Positions 32,515-45,530 of a stretch of 64,000 nt of DNA are shown in pieces (positions within the stretch are counted from its first letter, which is position 1; the number at the start of each line of letters is the position of its first letter). The DNA is from Steromphala cineraria (lineage: Eukaryota > Mollusca > Gastropoda > Trochida > Trochidae), in assembly GCA_916613615.1 (NCBI GenBank), contig OU744724.1, positions 45,796,662-45,860,661 on the forward strand, written 5' to 3'. Made by a program: the position numbers and the translations under genes. The notes beneath the pieces are model-generated. The model was not told where the DNA came from. It ran no database searches and worked only from the letters and a program-made list of their open reading frames with translations.

Positions 32515-33735
32515 TAGTTAAGTACCTTGCAAATATCTCCTAGTCCAGTACCTTGCAAACATCTCCTAGTCCAGTCCCTTTCAAATATCTCCCAGTCTAG
32601 CACCTTACCGTTCAAATATCTCCTAGTGCAGTACCTTGCAAATATCTCCTAGTCCAGTACCTTGCAAATATCTCCTAGTCCAGTTCCTTGCAAATATCTC
32701 CTAGTCCAGTCCCTTGCAAATATTTCCTAGTCCAGTACCTTGCAAATAACTCCTAGTCCAGTACCTTGCAAATATTTCCTAGTTCAGTACCTTGCAAATA
32801 ACTCCTAGTCCAGTACCTTGCAAACATCTCCTAGTCCAGTCCCTTTCAAATATCTCCTAGTCTAGTACCTTTCAAATATATCCTAGTCCAGTATCTTGCA
32901 AACATCTCCTAGTCCAGTCCCTTGCAAATATCTCCTAGTATATTACCTTGCAAATATCTCCTAGTCCAGTACCTTTCAAATATCTCCCTGTCCAGTCCAT
33001 GCAAATATCTCCTAGTCCAGTCCCTTTCAAATATCTCCTAGTCCAGTCCCTTTCAAATATCTCCTAGTCCAGTACCTTTCAAATATCTCCTAGTTCAGTA
33101 CCTTTCAAATATCTCCTAGTCCAGTACCTTGCAACAATCTCCTAGTCAGGTACCTTGCAAGTATCTCCTAGTCCAGTCCCTTGCAAACATCTCCTAGTCC
33201 AGTACCTTTCAAATATCTCCTAGTCCAGTACCTTGCAAACATCTCCTAGTCCAGTATCTTGCACATATCTCCTAGTCCAGTCCATGCAAATATCTCCTAG
33301 TCCAGTACCTTGCAAATATCTCCTAGTCCAGTACCTTGCAAACATCTCCCAGTCCAGTACCATGCAAAAATCTCCTAGTCCAGTACCATGCAAATATCTC
33401 ATAGTCCAGAACCTTTCAAATATCTCCTAGTCCAGTATCCATGCAAATATCTCCTAGTCCAGTCCCTTGCAAATATCTCCTAGTCTAGTACCTTACCTTT
33501 CAAATATCTCCTAGTCCAGTCCCTTGCAAATATCTCTTAGTCCAGTATCTTGCAAATATATCCTAGTTTAGTACCTTTCAAATATATCCTAGTTCAGTAC
33601 CTTGCAAATATATGTCCTAGTCCAGTACCTTGCAAATATCTCCTAGTCCAGTACCTTTCAAATATCTCCTAGTCCAGTATCTTGCACATATCTCCTAGTC
33701 CAGTCCATGCAAATATCTCCTAGTTAAGTACCTTG
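32515..33735. repeat. Higher-order block, first of three related copies
   Basis: The rare variant CTAGTATATTACC (32,939) and the variant TTTAGTACC (33,567) recur 2,485 bp later (35,424; 36,052) and again 1,232 bp after that (36,656; 37,284). A diverged fourth CTAGTATATTACC occurs at 31,966. The segment from about 33,000 to 34,680 also matches 36,717-38,397 at offset 3,717. Confidence 0.7.
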
Positions 33736-34999
33736 CAAATATCTCCTAGTTAAGTACCTTGCAAATATCTCCTAGTTCAGTACCTTGCAAATATCTCCTA
33801 GTCCAATTCCTTGCAAATATCTCCTAGTCCAGTCCCTTGCAAATATCTCCTACTCCAGTACCTTGCAAATATCTCCTAGTCCAGATCCTTGCAAATATCT
33901 CCTAGTCCAGTCCCTTGCAAATATTTCCTAGTCCAGTACCTTGCAAACATCTCCTAGTCCAGTACCTTGCAAGTATCTCCTAGTCCAGTACCTTGCAAAT
34001 ATCTCCTAGTCCAGTACCTTGCAAATATCTCCTACTCCAGTACCTTGCAAATATCTCCTAGTCCAGTCCCTTTCAAATATCTCCTAGTCTAGTACCTTTC
34101 AAATATCTCCTAGTCCAGTACCTTGCAAACATCTCCTAGTCCAGTCCCTTTCAAATATCTCCTAGTCTAGTACCTTACCTTTCAAATATCTCCTAGTGCA
34201 GTACCTTGCAAATATCTCCTAGTCCAGTACCTTGCAAATATCTCCTAGTCCAGTTCCTTGCAAATATCTCCTAGTCCAGTCCCTTGCAAATATTTCCTAG
34301 TCCAGTACCTTGCAAATAACTCCTAGTCCAGTACCTTGCAAATATCTCCTAGTCCAGTTCCTTGCAAATATCTCCTAGTCCAGTCCCTTGCAAATATTTC
34401 CTAGTCCAGTACCTTGCAAATAACTCCTAATCCAGTACCTTGCAAACATCTCCTAGTCCAGTCCCTTTCAAATATCTCCTAGTCTAGTACCTTTCAAATA
34501 TCTCCTAGTCCAGTACCTTGCAAACATCTCCTAGTCCAGTCCCTTTCAAATATCTCATCGTCCAGTCCCTTTCAAATATCTCCTAGTCCAGTACCTTGTA
34601 AATATATCCTAGTCTAGTACCTTGCAAATATCTCCTAGTCTAGTACCTTGCAAACATCTCCTAGTCCAGTACCTTGCAAACATCTCCTAGTCCAGTACCT
34701 TGCAAATATCTCCTAGTCTAGTACCTTGCAAATATCTCCTAGTCCAGTACCTTGCAAATATCTCCTAGTCCAGTACCATGCAAATATCTCCTAGTCCAGT
34801 ACCTTGCAAATATCTCCTAGTCCAGTACGTTGCAAATATCTCCTAGTCCAGTATCTTGCAAATATCTCCTAGTCTAGTACCTTTCAAATATCTCCTAGTC
34901 CAGTACCTTGCAAACATCTCCTAGTCCAGTATCTTGCACATATCTCATAGTCCAGTCCATGCAAATATCTCCTTGTTCAGTACCTTTCAAATATCTCCT

Positions 35000-36220
35000 A
35001 GTCTAGTACCTTACCTTTCAAATATCTCCTAGTGCAGTACCTTGCAAATATCTCCTAGTCCAGTACCTTTCAAATATCTCCTAGTCAAGTTCCTTGCAAA
35101 TATCTCCTAGTCCAGTCCATGCAAATATCTCCTAGTCCAGTACCTTGCAAATATCTCCTAGTCCAGATCCTTGCAAATATATGTCCTAGTCCAGTACCTT
35201 GCAAATATTTCCTAGTCCAGTACCTTGCAAATAACTCCTAGTCCAGTACCTTGCAAATATTTCCTAGTTCAGTACCTTGCAAATAACTCCTAGTCCAGTA
35301 CCTTGCAAACATCTCCTAGTCCAGTCCCTTTCAAATATCTCCTAGTCTAGTACCTTTCAAATATATCCTAGTCCAGTATCTTGCAAACATCTCCTAGTCC
35401 AGTCCCTTGCAAATATCTCCTAGTATATTACCTTGCAAATATCTCCTAGTCCAGTACCTTTCAAATATCTCCCTGTCCAGTCCATGCAAATATCTCCTAG
35501 TCCAGTCCCTTTCAAATATCTCCTAGTCCAGTCCCTTTCAAATATCTCCTAGTCCAGTACCTTTCAAATATCTCCTAGTTCAGTACCTTTCAAATATCTC
35601 CTAGTCCAGTACCTTGCAACAATCTCCGTGTCAGGTACCTTGCAAGTATCTCCTAGTCCAGTCCCTTGCAAACATCTCCTAGTCCAGTACCTTTCAAATA
35701 TCTCCTAGTCCAGTACCTTGCAAACATCTCCTAGTCCAGTATCTTGCACATATCTCCTAGTCCAGTCCATGCAAATATCTCCTAGTCCAGTACCTTGCAA
35801 ATATCTCCTAGTCCAGTACCTTGCAAACATCTCCCAGTCCAGTACCATGCAAAAATCTCCTAGTCCAGTACCATGCAAATATCTCATAGTCCAGAACCTT
35901 TCAAATATCTCCTAGTCCAGTATCCATGCAAATATCTCCTAGTCCAGTCCCTTGCAAATATCTCCTAGTCTAGTACCTTACCTTTCAAATATCTCCTAGT
36001 CCAGTCCCTTGCAAATATCTCTTAGTCCAGTATCTTGCAAATATATCCTAGTTTAGTACCTTTCAAATATATCCTAGTTCAGTACCTTGCAAATATATGT
36101 CCTAGTCCAGTACCTTGCAAATATCTCCTAGTCCAGTACCTTTCAAATATCTCCTAGTCCAGTATCTTGCACATATCTCCTAGTCCAGTCCATGCAAATA
36201 TCTCCTAGTTAAGTACCTTG
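35000..36220. repeat. Higher-order block, second of three related copies
   Basis: Matches the block at 32,515-33,735 at an offset of 2,485 bp, with small differences (for example CTCCGTGTCAGG instead of CTCCTAGTCAGG near 35,626). Confidence 0.65.
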
Positions 36221-36229
36221 CAAATATCT

Positions 36230-38400
36230 CCTAGTCCAGTACCTTGCAAACATCTCCTAGTCCAGTCCCTTTCAAATATCTCCCAGTCTAGCACCTTACC
36301 GTTCAAATATCTCCTAGTGCAGTACCTTGCAAAAATCTCCTAGTCCAGTACATTGCAAATATCTCCTAGTCCAGTTCCTTGCAAATATCTCCTAGTCCAG
36401 TCCCTTGCAAATATTTCCTAGTCCAGTACCTTGCAAATAACTCCTAGTCCAGTACCTTGCAAATATTTCCTAGTTCAGTACCTTGCAAATAACTCCTAGT
36501 CCAGTACCTTGCAAACATCTCCTAGTCCAGTCCCTTTCAAATATCTCCTAGTCTAGTACCTTTCAAATATATCCTAGTCTAGTACCTTTCAAATATATCC
36601 TAGTCCAGTATCTTGCAAACATCTCCTAGTCCAGTCCCTTGCAAATATCTCCTAGTATATTACCTTGCAAATATCTCCTAGTCCAGGACCTTTCAAATAT
36701 CTCCCTGTCCAGTCCATGCAAATATCTCCTAGTCCAGTCCCTTTCAAATATCTCCTAGTCCAGTCCCTTTCAAATATCTCCTAGTCCAGTACCTTTCAAA
36801 TATCTCCTAGTTCAGTACCTTTCAAATATCTCCTAGTCCAGTACCTTGCAACAATCTCCTAGTCAGGTACCTTGCAAGTATCTCCTAGTCCAGTCCCTTG
36901 CAAACATCTCCTAGTCCAGTACCTTTCAAATATCTCCTAGTCCAGTACCTTGCAAACATCTCCTAGTCCAGTATCTTGCACATATCTCCTAGTCCAGTCC
37001 ATGCAAATATCTCCTAGTCCAGTACCTTGCAAATATCTCCTAGTCCAGTACCTTGCAAACATCTCTCAGTCCAGTACCATGCAAAAATCTCCTAGTCCAG
37101 TACCATGCAAATATCTCATAGTCCAGAACCTTTCAAATATCTCCTAGTCCAGTATCCATGCAAATATCTCCTAGTCCAGTCCCTTGCAAATATCTCCTAG
37201 TCTAGTACCTTACCTTTCAAATATCTCCTAGTCCAGTCCCTTGCAAATATCTCTTAGTCCAGTATCTTGCAAATATATCCTAGTTTAGTACCTTTCAAAT
37301 ATATCCTAGTTCAGTACCTTGCAAATATATGTCCTAGTCCAGTACCTTGCAAATATCTCCTAGTCCAGTACCTTTCAAATATCTCCTAGTCCAGTATCTT
37401 GCACATATCTCCTAGTCCAGTCCATGCAAATATCTCCTAGTTAAGTACCTTGCAAATATCTCCTAGTTAAGTACCTTGCAAATATCTCCTAGTTCAGTAC
37501 CTTGCAAATATCTCCTAGTCCAATTCCTTGCAAATATCTCCTAGTCCAGTCCCTTGCAAATATCTCCTACTCCAGTACCTTGCAAATATCTCCTAGTCCA
37601 GATCCTTGCAAATATCTCCTAGTCCAGTCCCTTGCAAATATTTCCTAGTCCAGTACCTTGCAAACATCTCCTAGTCCAGTACCTTGCAAGTATCTCCTAG
37701 TCCAGTACCTTGCAAATATCTCCTAGTCCAGTACCTTGCAAATATCTCCTAGTCCAGTACCTTGCAAATATCTCCTAGTCCAGTCCCTTTCAAATATCTC
37801 CTAGTCTAGTACCTTTCAAATATCTCCTAGTCCAGTACCTTGCAAACATCTCCTAGTCCAGTCCCTTTCAAATATCTCCTAGTCTAGTACCTTACCTTTC
37901 AAATATCTCCTAGTGCAGTACCTTGCAAATATCTCCTAGTCCAGTACCTTGCAAATATCTCCTAGTCCAGTTCCTTGCAAATATCTCCTAGTCCAGTCCC
38001 TTGCAAATATTTCCTAGTCCAGTACCTTGCAAATAACTCCTAGTCCAGTACCTTGCAAATATCTCCTAGTCCAGTTCCTTGCAAATATCTCCTAGTCCAG
38101 TCCCTTGCAAATATTTCCTAGTCCAGTACCTTGCAAATAACTCCTAATCCAGTACCTTGCAAACATCTCCTAGTCCAGTCCCTTTCAAATATCTCCTAGT
38201 CTAGTACCTTTCAAATATCTCCTAGTCCAGTACCTTGCAAACATCTCCTAGTCCAGTCCCTTTCAAATATCTCATCGTCCAGTCCCTTTCAAATATCTCC
38301 TAGTCCAGTACCTTGTAAATATATCCTAGTCTAGTACCTTGCAAATATCTCCTAGTCTAGTACCTTGCAAACATCTCCTAGTCCAGTACCTTGCAAATAT
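36230..38400. repeat. Higher-order block, third related copy, longer
   Basis: Matches the second copy at offset 1,232 bp and, for its later part, the segment starting near 33,000 at offset 3,717. One extra unit (CTAGTCTAGTACCTTTCAAA) is inserted near 36,570, which makes the third copy longer. Confidence 0.65.
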
Positions 38401-41400
38401 CTCCTAGTCTAGTACCTTGCAAATATCTCCTAGTCCAGTACCTTGCAAATATCTCCTAGTCTAGTACCTTGCAAATATCTCCTAGTCCAGTACCATGCAA
38501 ATATCTCCTAGTCCAGTACCTTGCAAATATCTCCTAGTCCAGTACGTTGCAAATATCTCCTAGTCCAGTACCTTGCAAATATCTCCTAGTCTAGTACCTT
38601 TCAAATATCTCCTAGTCCAGTACCTTGCAAACATCTCCTAGTCCAGTATCTTGCACATATCTCATAGTCCAGTCCATGCAAATATCTCCTTGTTCAGTAC
38701 CTTTCAAATATCTCCTAGTCTAGTACCTTACCTTTCAAATATCTCCTAGTGCAGTACCTTGCAAATATCTCCTAGTCCAGTACCTTGCAAATATCTCCTA
38801 GTCAAGTTCCTTGCAAATATCTCCTAGTCCAGTCCCTTGCAAATATTTCCTACTACAGTATCTTGCAAATATATCCTAGTTCAGTACCTTGCAAATATAT
38901 GTCCTAGTCCAGTACCTTGCAAATATGTCCTAGTCCAGTACCTTTCAAATATCTCCTAGTCCAGTATCTTGCACATATCTCCTAGTCCAGTCCATGCAAA
39001 TATCTCCTAGTCCAGTACCTTGCAAATATCTCCTAGTCCAGATCCTTGCAAATATCTCCTAGTCCAGTACCTTGCAAATATCTCCTAGTCCAGTTCCTTG
39101 CAAATATCTCCTAGTCCAGTCCATGCAAATATTTCCTAGTCCAGTACCTTGCAAATATCTCCTAGTCCAGTCCCTTTCAAATATCTCCTAGTCTAGTACC
39201 TTTCAAATATCTCCTAGTCAAGTACCTTGCAAACATCTCCTAGTCCAGTCCCTTTCAAATATCTCCCAGTCTAGTACCTTACCGTTCAAATATCTCCTAG
39301 TGCAGCACCTTGCAAATATCTCCTAGTCCAGTACCTTGCAAATATCTCCTAGTCCAGTTCCTTGCAAATATCTCCTAGTCCAGTCCCTTGCAAATATTTC
39401 CTAGTCCAGTACCTTGCAAATAACTCCTAGTCCAGTACCTTGCAAATATCTCCTAGTCCAGTCCCTTGCAAATATTTCCTAGTCCAGTACCTTGCAAATA
39501 ACTCCTAGTCCAGTACCTTGCAAATATCTCCTAGTCCAGTCCCTTGCAAATATCTCCTAGTCCAGTACCTTGCAAATAACTCCTAGTCCAGTACCTTGCA
39601 AATATCTCCTAGTCCAGTCCCTTGCAAATATTTCCAAGTCCAGTACCTTGCAAATAACTCCTAGTCCAGTACCTTGCAAACATCTCCTAGTCCAGTCCCT
39701 TTCAAATATATCCTAGTCTAGTACCTTTCAAATATATCCTAGTCCAGTATCTTGCTAACATCTCCTAGTCCAGTCCCTTGCAAATATCTCCTAGTCTATT
39801 ACCTTGCAAATATCTCCTAGTCCAGTACCTTTCAAATATCTCCCAGTCCCGTCCATGCAAATATCTCCTAGTCCAGTCCCTTTCAAATATCTCCTAGTCC
39901 AGTCCCTTTCAAATATCTCATAGTCCAGTACCTTTCAAATATCTCCTAGTCCAGTCCCTTGCAAATATCTCTTAGTCCAGTTCCTTGCAAATATATCCTA
40001 GTTTAGTACCTTTCAAATATATCCTAGTTCAGTACCTTGCAAATATATGTCCTAGTCCAGTACCTTGCAAATATCTCCTAGTCCAGTACCTTTCAAATAT
40101 CTCCTAGTCCAGTATCTTGCACATATCTCCTAGTCCAGTCCATGCAAATATCTCCTAGTCCAGGACCTTGCAAATATCTCCTAGTTAAGTACCTTGCAAA
40201 TATCTCCTAGTTCAGTACCTTGCAAATATCTCCTAGTCAAGTACCTTGCAAATATCTCCTAGTCCAGTCCCTTTCAAATATCTCCTAGTCTAGTACCTTT
40301 CAAATATCTCCTAGTCCAGTACCTTGCAAACATCTCCTAGTCCAGTCCCTTTCAAATATCTCCCAGTCTAGTACCTTACCGTTCAAATATCTCCTAGTGC
40401 AGCACCTTGCAAATATCTCCTAGTCCAGTACCTTGCAAATATCTCCTAGTCAAGTACCTTGCAAATATCTCCTAGTCCAGTACCTTGCAAATATCTCCTA
40501 GTTCAGTACCTTGCAAATATCTCCTAGTCAAGTACCTTGCAAATATCTCCTAGTCCAGTCCCTTTCAAACATCTCCTTGTCTAGTACCTTACCTTTCAAA
40601 TATCTCCTAGTGCAGTACCTTGCAAATATCTCCTAGTCCAGTACCTTGCAAATATCTCCTAGTCCAGTTCCTTGCAAATATCTCCTAGTCCAGTCCCTTG
40701 CAAATATTTCCTAGTCCAGTACCTTGCAAATAACTCCTAGTCCAGTACCTTGCAAATATCTCCTAGTCCAGTTCCTTGCAAATATCTCCTAGTCCAGTCC
40801 CTTGCAAATATTTCCTAGTCCAGTACCTTGCAAATAACTCCTAATCCAGTACCTTGCAAACGTCTCCTAGTCCAGTCCCTTGCAAATATCTTCTAGTCTA
40901 GTACCTTTCAAATATCTCCTAGTCCAGATCCTTGCAAATATCTCCTAGTCCAGTCCCTTGCAAATATTTCCTAGTCCAGTCCATGCAAATATCTCCTAGT
41001 CCATTACCTTGCAAACATCTCCTAGTCCAGTACCTTGCAAGTATCTCCTAGTCCAGTACCTTGCAAATATCTCCTAGTCCAGTACCTTTCAAATATCTCC
41101 TAGTCCAGTACCTTGCAAACATCTCCTAGTCCAGTATCTTGCACATATCTCATAGTCCAGTCCATGCAAATATCTCCTTGTTCAGTACCTTTCAAATATC
41201 TCCTAGTCTAGTACCTTACCTTTCAAATATCTCCTAGTGCAGTACCTTGCAAATATCTCCTAGTCCAGTACCTTGCAAATATCTCCTAGTCAAGTTCCTT
41301 GCAAATATCTCCTAGTCCAGTCCCTTGCAAATATTTCCTAGTCCAGTATCTTGCAAATATATCCTAGTTCAGTACCTTGCAAATATATGTCCTAGTCCAG

Positions 41401-44059
41401 TACCTTGCAAATATGTCCTAGTCCAGTACCTTGCAAATATTTCCTAGTCCAGTACCTTTCAAATATCTCCTAGTCCAGTATCTTGCACATATCTCCTAGT
41501 CCAGTCCATGCAAATATCTCCTAGTCCAGTACCTTGCAAATATCTCCTAGTTAAGTACCTTGCAAATATCTCCTAGTCCAGTACCTTGCAAATATCTCCT
41601 AGTCCAGTTCCTTGCAAATATCTCCTAGTCCAGTCCATGCAAATATTTCCTAGTCCAGTACCTTGCAAATATCTCCTAGTCCAGTCCCTTTCAAATATCT
41701 CCTAGTCTAGTACCTTTCAAATATCTTCTAGTCCAGTACCTTGCAAACATCTCCTAGTCCAGTCCCTTTCAAATATCTCCCAGTCTAGTACCTTACCGTT
41801 CAAATATCTCCTAGTGCAGTACCTTGCAAATATCTCCTAGTCCAGTACCTTGCAAATATCTCCTAGTCCAGTTCCTTGCAAATATCTCCTAGTCCAGTCC
41901 CTTGCAAATATTTCCTAGTCCAGTACCTTGCAAATAACTCCTAGTCCAGTACCTTGCAAATATCTCCTAGTCCAGTTCCTTGCAAATATCTCCTAGTCCA
42001 GTCCCTTGCAAATATTTCCTAGTCCAGTACCTTGCAAATAACTCCTAATCCAGTACCTTGCAAACGTCTCCTAGTCCAGTCCCTTTCAAATATCTTCTAG
42101 TCTAGTACCTTTCAAATATCTCCTAGTCCAGATCCTTGCAAATATCTCCTAGTCCAGTCCCTTGCAAATATTTCCTAGTCCAGTCCATGCAAATATCTCC
42201 TAGTCCAGTACCTTGCAAACATCTCCTAGTCCAGTACCTTGCAAGTATCTCCTAGTCCAGTCCCTTGCAAATATTTCCTAGTCCAGTACCTTGCAAATAA
42301 CTCCTAGTCCAGTACCTTGCAAATATCTCCTAGTCCAGTCCCTTGCAAATATTTCCTAGTCCAGTACCTTGCAAATAACTCCTAGTCCAGTACCTTGCAA
42401 ATATCTCCTAGTCCAGTCCCTTGCAAATATCTCCTAGTCCAGTACCTTGCAAATAACTCCTAGTCCAGTACCTTGCAAATATCTCCTAGTCCAGTCCCTT
42501 GCAAATATTTCCTAGTCCAGTACCTTGCAAATAACTCCTAGTCCAGTACCTTGCAAACATCTCCTAGTCCAGTCCCTTTCAAATATCTCCTAGTCTAGTA
42601 CCTTTCAAATATATCCTAGTTCAGTACCTTGCAAATATATGTCCTAGTCCAGTACCTTGCAAATATCTCCTAGTCCAGTACCTTTCAAATATCTCCTAGT
42701 CCAGTATCTTGCACATATCTCCTAGTCCAGTCCATGCAAATATCTCCTAGTCCAGTACCTTGCAAATATCTCCTAGTTAAGTACCTTGCAAATATCTCCT
42801 AGTTCAGTACCTTGCAAATATCTCCTAGTCAAGTACCTTGCAAATATCTCCTAGTCCAGTCCCTTTCAAATATCTCCTAGTCTAGTACCTTTCAAATATC
42901 TCCTAGTCCAGTACCTTGCAAACATCTCCTAGTCCAGTCCCTTTCAAATATCTCCTAGTCTAGTACCTTACCTTTCAAATATCTCCTAGTGCAGTACCTT
43001 GCAAATATCTCCTAGTCCAGTACCTTGCAAATATCTCCTAGTCCAGTTACTTGCAAATATCTCCTAGTCCAGTCCCTTGCAAATATTTCCTAGTCCAGTA
43101 CCTTGCAAATAACTCCTAGTCCAGTACCTTGCAAATATCTCCTAGTCCAGTTCCTTGCAAATATCTCCTAGTCCAGTCCCTTGCAAATATTTCCTAGTCC
43201 AGTACCTTGCAAATAACTCCTAATCCAGTACCTTGCAAACGTCTCCTAGTCCAGTCCCTTTCAAATATCTTGTAGTCTAGTACCTTTCAAATATCTCCTA
43301 GTCCAGATCCTTGCAAATATCTTCTAGTCCAGTCCCTTGCAAATATTTCCTAGTCCAGTCCATGCAAATATCTCCTAGTCCAGTACCTTGCAAACATCTC
43401 CTAGTCCAGTACCTTGCAAGTATCTCCTAGTCCAGTACCTTGCAAATATCTCCTAGTCCAGTACCTTGCAAATATCTCCTACTCCAGTACCTTGCAAATA
43501 TCTCCTAGTCCAGTCCCTTTCAAATATCTCCTAGTCTAGTACCTTTCAAATATCTCCTAGTCCAGTACCTTGCAAATATCTCCTAGTCCAGTCCCTTGCA
43601 AATATTTCCTAGTCCAGTACCTTGCAAATAACTCCTAGTCCAGTACCTTGCAAACATCTCCTAGTCCAGTCCCTTTCAAATATCTCCTAGTCTAGTACCT
43701 TTCAAATATATCCTAGTTCAGTACCTTGCAAATATATGTCCTAGTCCAGTACCTTGCAAATATCTCCTAGTCCAGTACCTTTCAAATATCTCCTAGTCCA
43801 GTATCTTGCACATATCTCCTAGTCCAGTCCATGCAAATATCTCCTAGTCCAGTACCTTGCAAATATCTCCTAGTTAAGTACCTTGCAAATATCTCCTAGT
43901 TCAGTACCTTGCAAATATCTCCTAGTCAAGTACCTTGCAAATATCTCCTAGTCCAGTCCCTTTCAAATATCTCCTAGTCTAGTACCTTTCAAATATCTCC
44001 TAGTCCAGTACCTTGCAAACATCTCCTAGTCCAGTCCCTTTCAAATATCTCCTAGTCTA

Positions 44060-45530
44060 GTACCTTACCTTTCAAATATCTCCTAGTGCAGTACCTTGCA
44101 AATATCTCCTAGTCCAGTACCTTGCAAATATCTCCTAGTCCAGTTCCTTGCAAATATCTCCTAGTCCAGTCCCTTGCAAATATTTCCTAGTCCAGTACCT
44201 TGCAAATAACTCCTAGTCCAGTACCTTGCAAATATCTCCTAGTCCAGTTCCTTGCAAATATCTCCTAGTCCAGTCCCTTGCAAATATTTCCTAGTCCAGT
44301 ACCTTGCAAATAACTCCTAATCCAGTACCTTGCAAACATCTCCTAGTCCAGTCCCTTTCAAATATCTTCTAGTCTAGTACCTTTCAAATATCTCCTAGTC
44401 CAGTACCTTGCAAACATCTCCTAGTCCAGTCCCTTTCAAATATCTCCTAGTCCAGTCTCTTTCAAATATCTCCTCGTCCAGTACCTTGCAAACATATCCT
44501 TGTCTAGTACCTTGCAAACATCTCCTAGTCCAGTACCTTGCAAATATCTCCTAGTCCAGTCCCTTGCAAATATTTCCTAGTCTAGTACCTTGCAAATAAC
44601 TTCTAGTCCAGAACCTTGCAAACATCTCCTAGTCCAGTCCCTTTCAAATATCTCCTAGTCTAGTACTTTTCAAATATATCCTAGTCCAGTATCTTGAAAA
44701 CATCTCCTAGTCCAGTCCCTTGCAAATATCTCCTAGTCTATTACCTTGCAAATATCTCCTAGTCCAGTCCCTTTCAAATATCTCCTAGTCCAGTCCCTTT
44801 CAAATATCTCATAGTCCTGTACCTTTCAAATATCTCCTTGTTCAGTACCTTTCAAATATCTCCTAGTCCAGTACCTTGCAACAATCTCCTAGTCAGGTAC
44901 CTTGCAAGTATCTCCTAGTCCAGTCCCTTGCAAACATCTCCTAGTCCAGTACCTTTCAAATATCTCCTAGTCCAGTACCTTGCAAATATCTCCTAGTCCA
45001 GTATCTTGCACATATCTCCTAGTCCAGTCCATGCAAATATCTCCTAGTCCAGTACCTTGCAAATATCTCCTAGTCCAGTCCCTTGCAAATATCTCTTAGT
45101 CCAGTTCCTTGCAAATATATCCTAGTTTAGTACCTTTCAAATATATCCTAGTTCAGTACCTTGCAAATATATGTCCTAGTCCAGTACCTTGCAAATATCT
45201 CCTAGTCCAGTACCTTTCAAATATCTCCTAGTCCAGTATCTTGCACATATCTCCTAGTCCAGTCCATGCAAATATCTCCTAGTCCAGTACCTTGCAAATA
45301 TCTCCTAGTTAAGTACCTTGCAAATATCTCCTAGTTCAGTACCTTGCAAATATCTCCTAGTCAAGTACCTTGCAAATATCTCCTAGTCCAGTCCCTTTCA
45401 AATATCTCCTAGTCTAGTACCTTTCAAATAACTCCTAGTCCAGTACCTTGCAAATATCTCCTAGTCCAGTCCCTTTCAAATATCTCCTAGTCTAGTACCT
45501 TACCTTTCAAATATCTCCTAGTGCAGTACC
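44060..45530. repeat. Higher-order block repeated at +2,354 and again +3,294
   Basis: Markers AACATATCCTTG (44,491), TTTAGTACC (45,126) and ATGTCC (45,171) recur at 46,845, 47,480 and 47,525 (offset 2,354), and at 50,139, 50,774 and 50,819 (a further 3,294). The match breaks near 45,535/47,889. Related but less regular copies of AACATATCCTTG follow at 53,345, 55,621, 57,506, 59,595, 61,297 and 62,102. Confidence 0.7.
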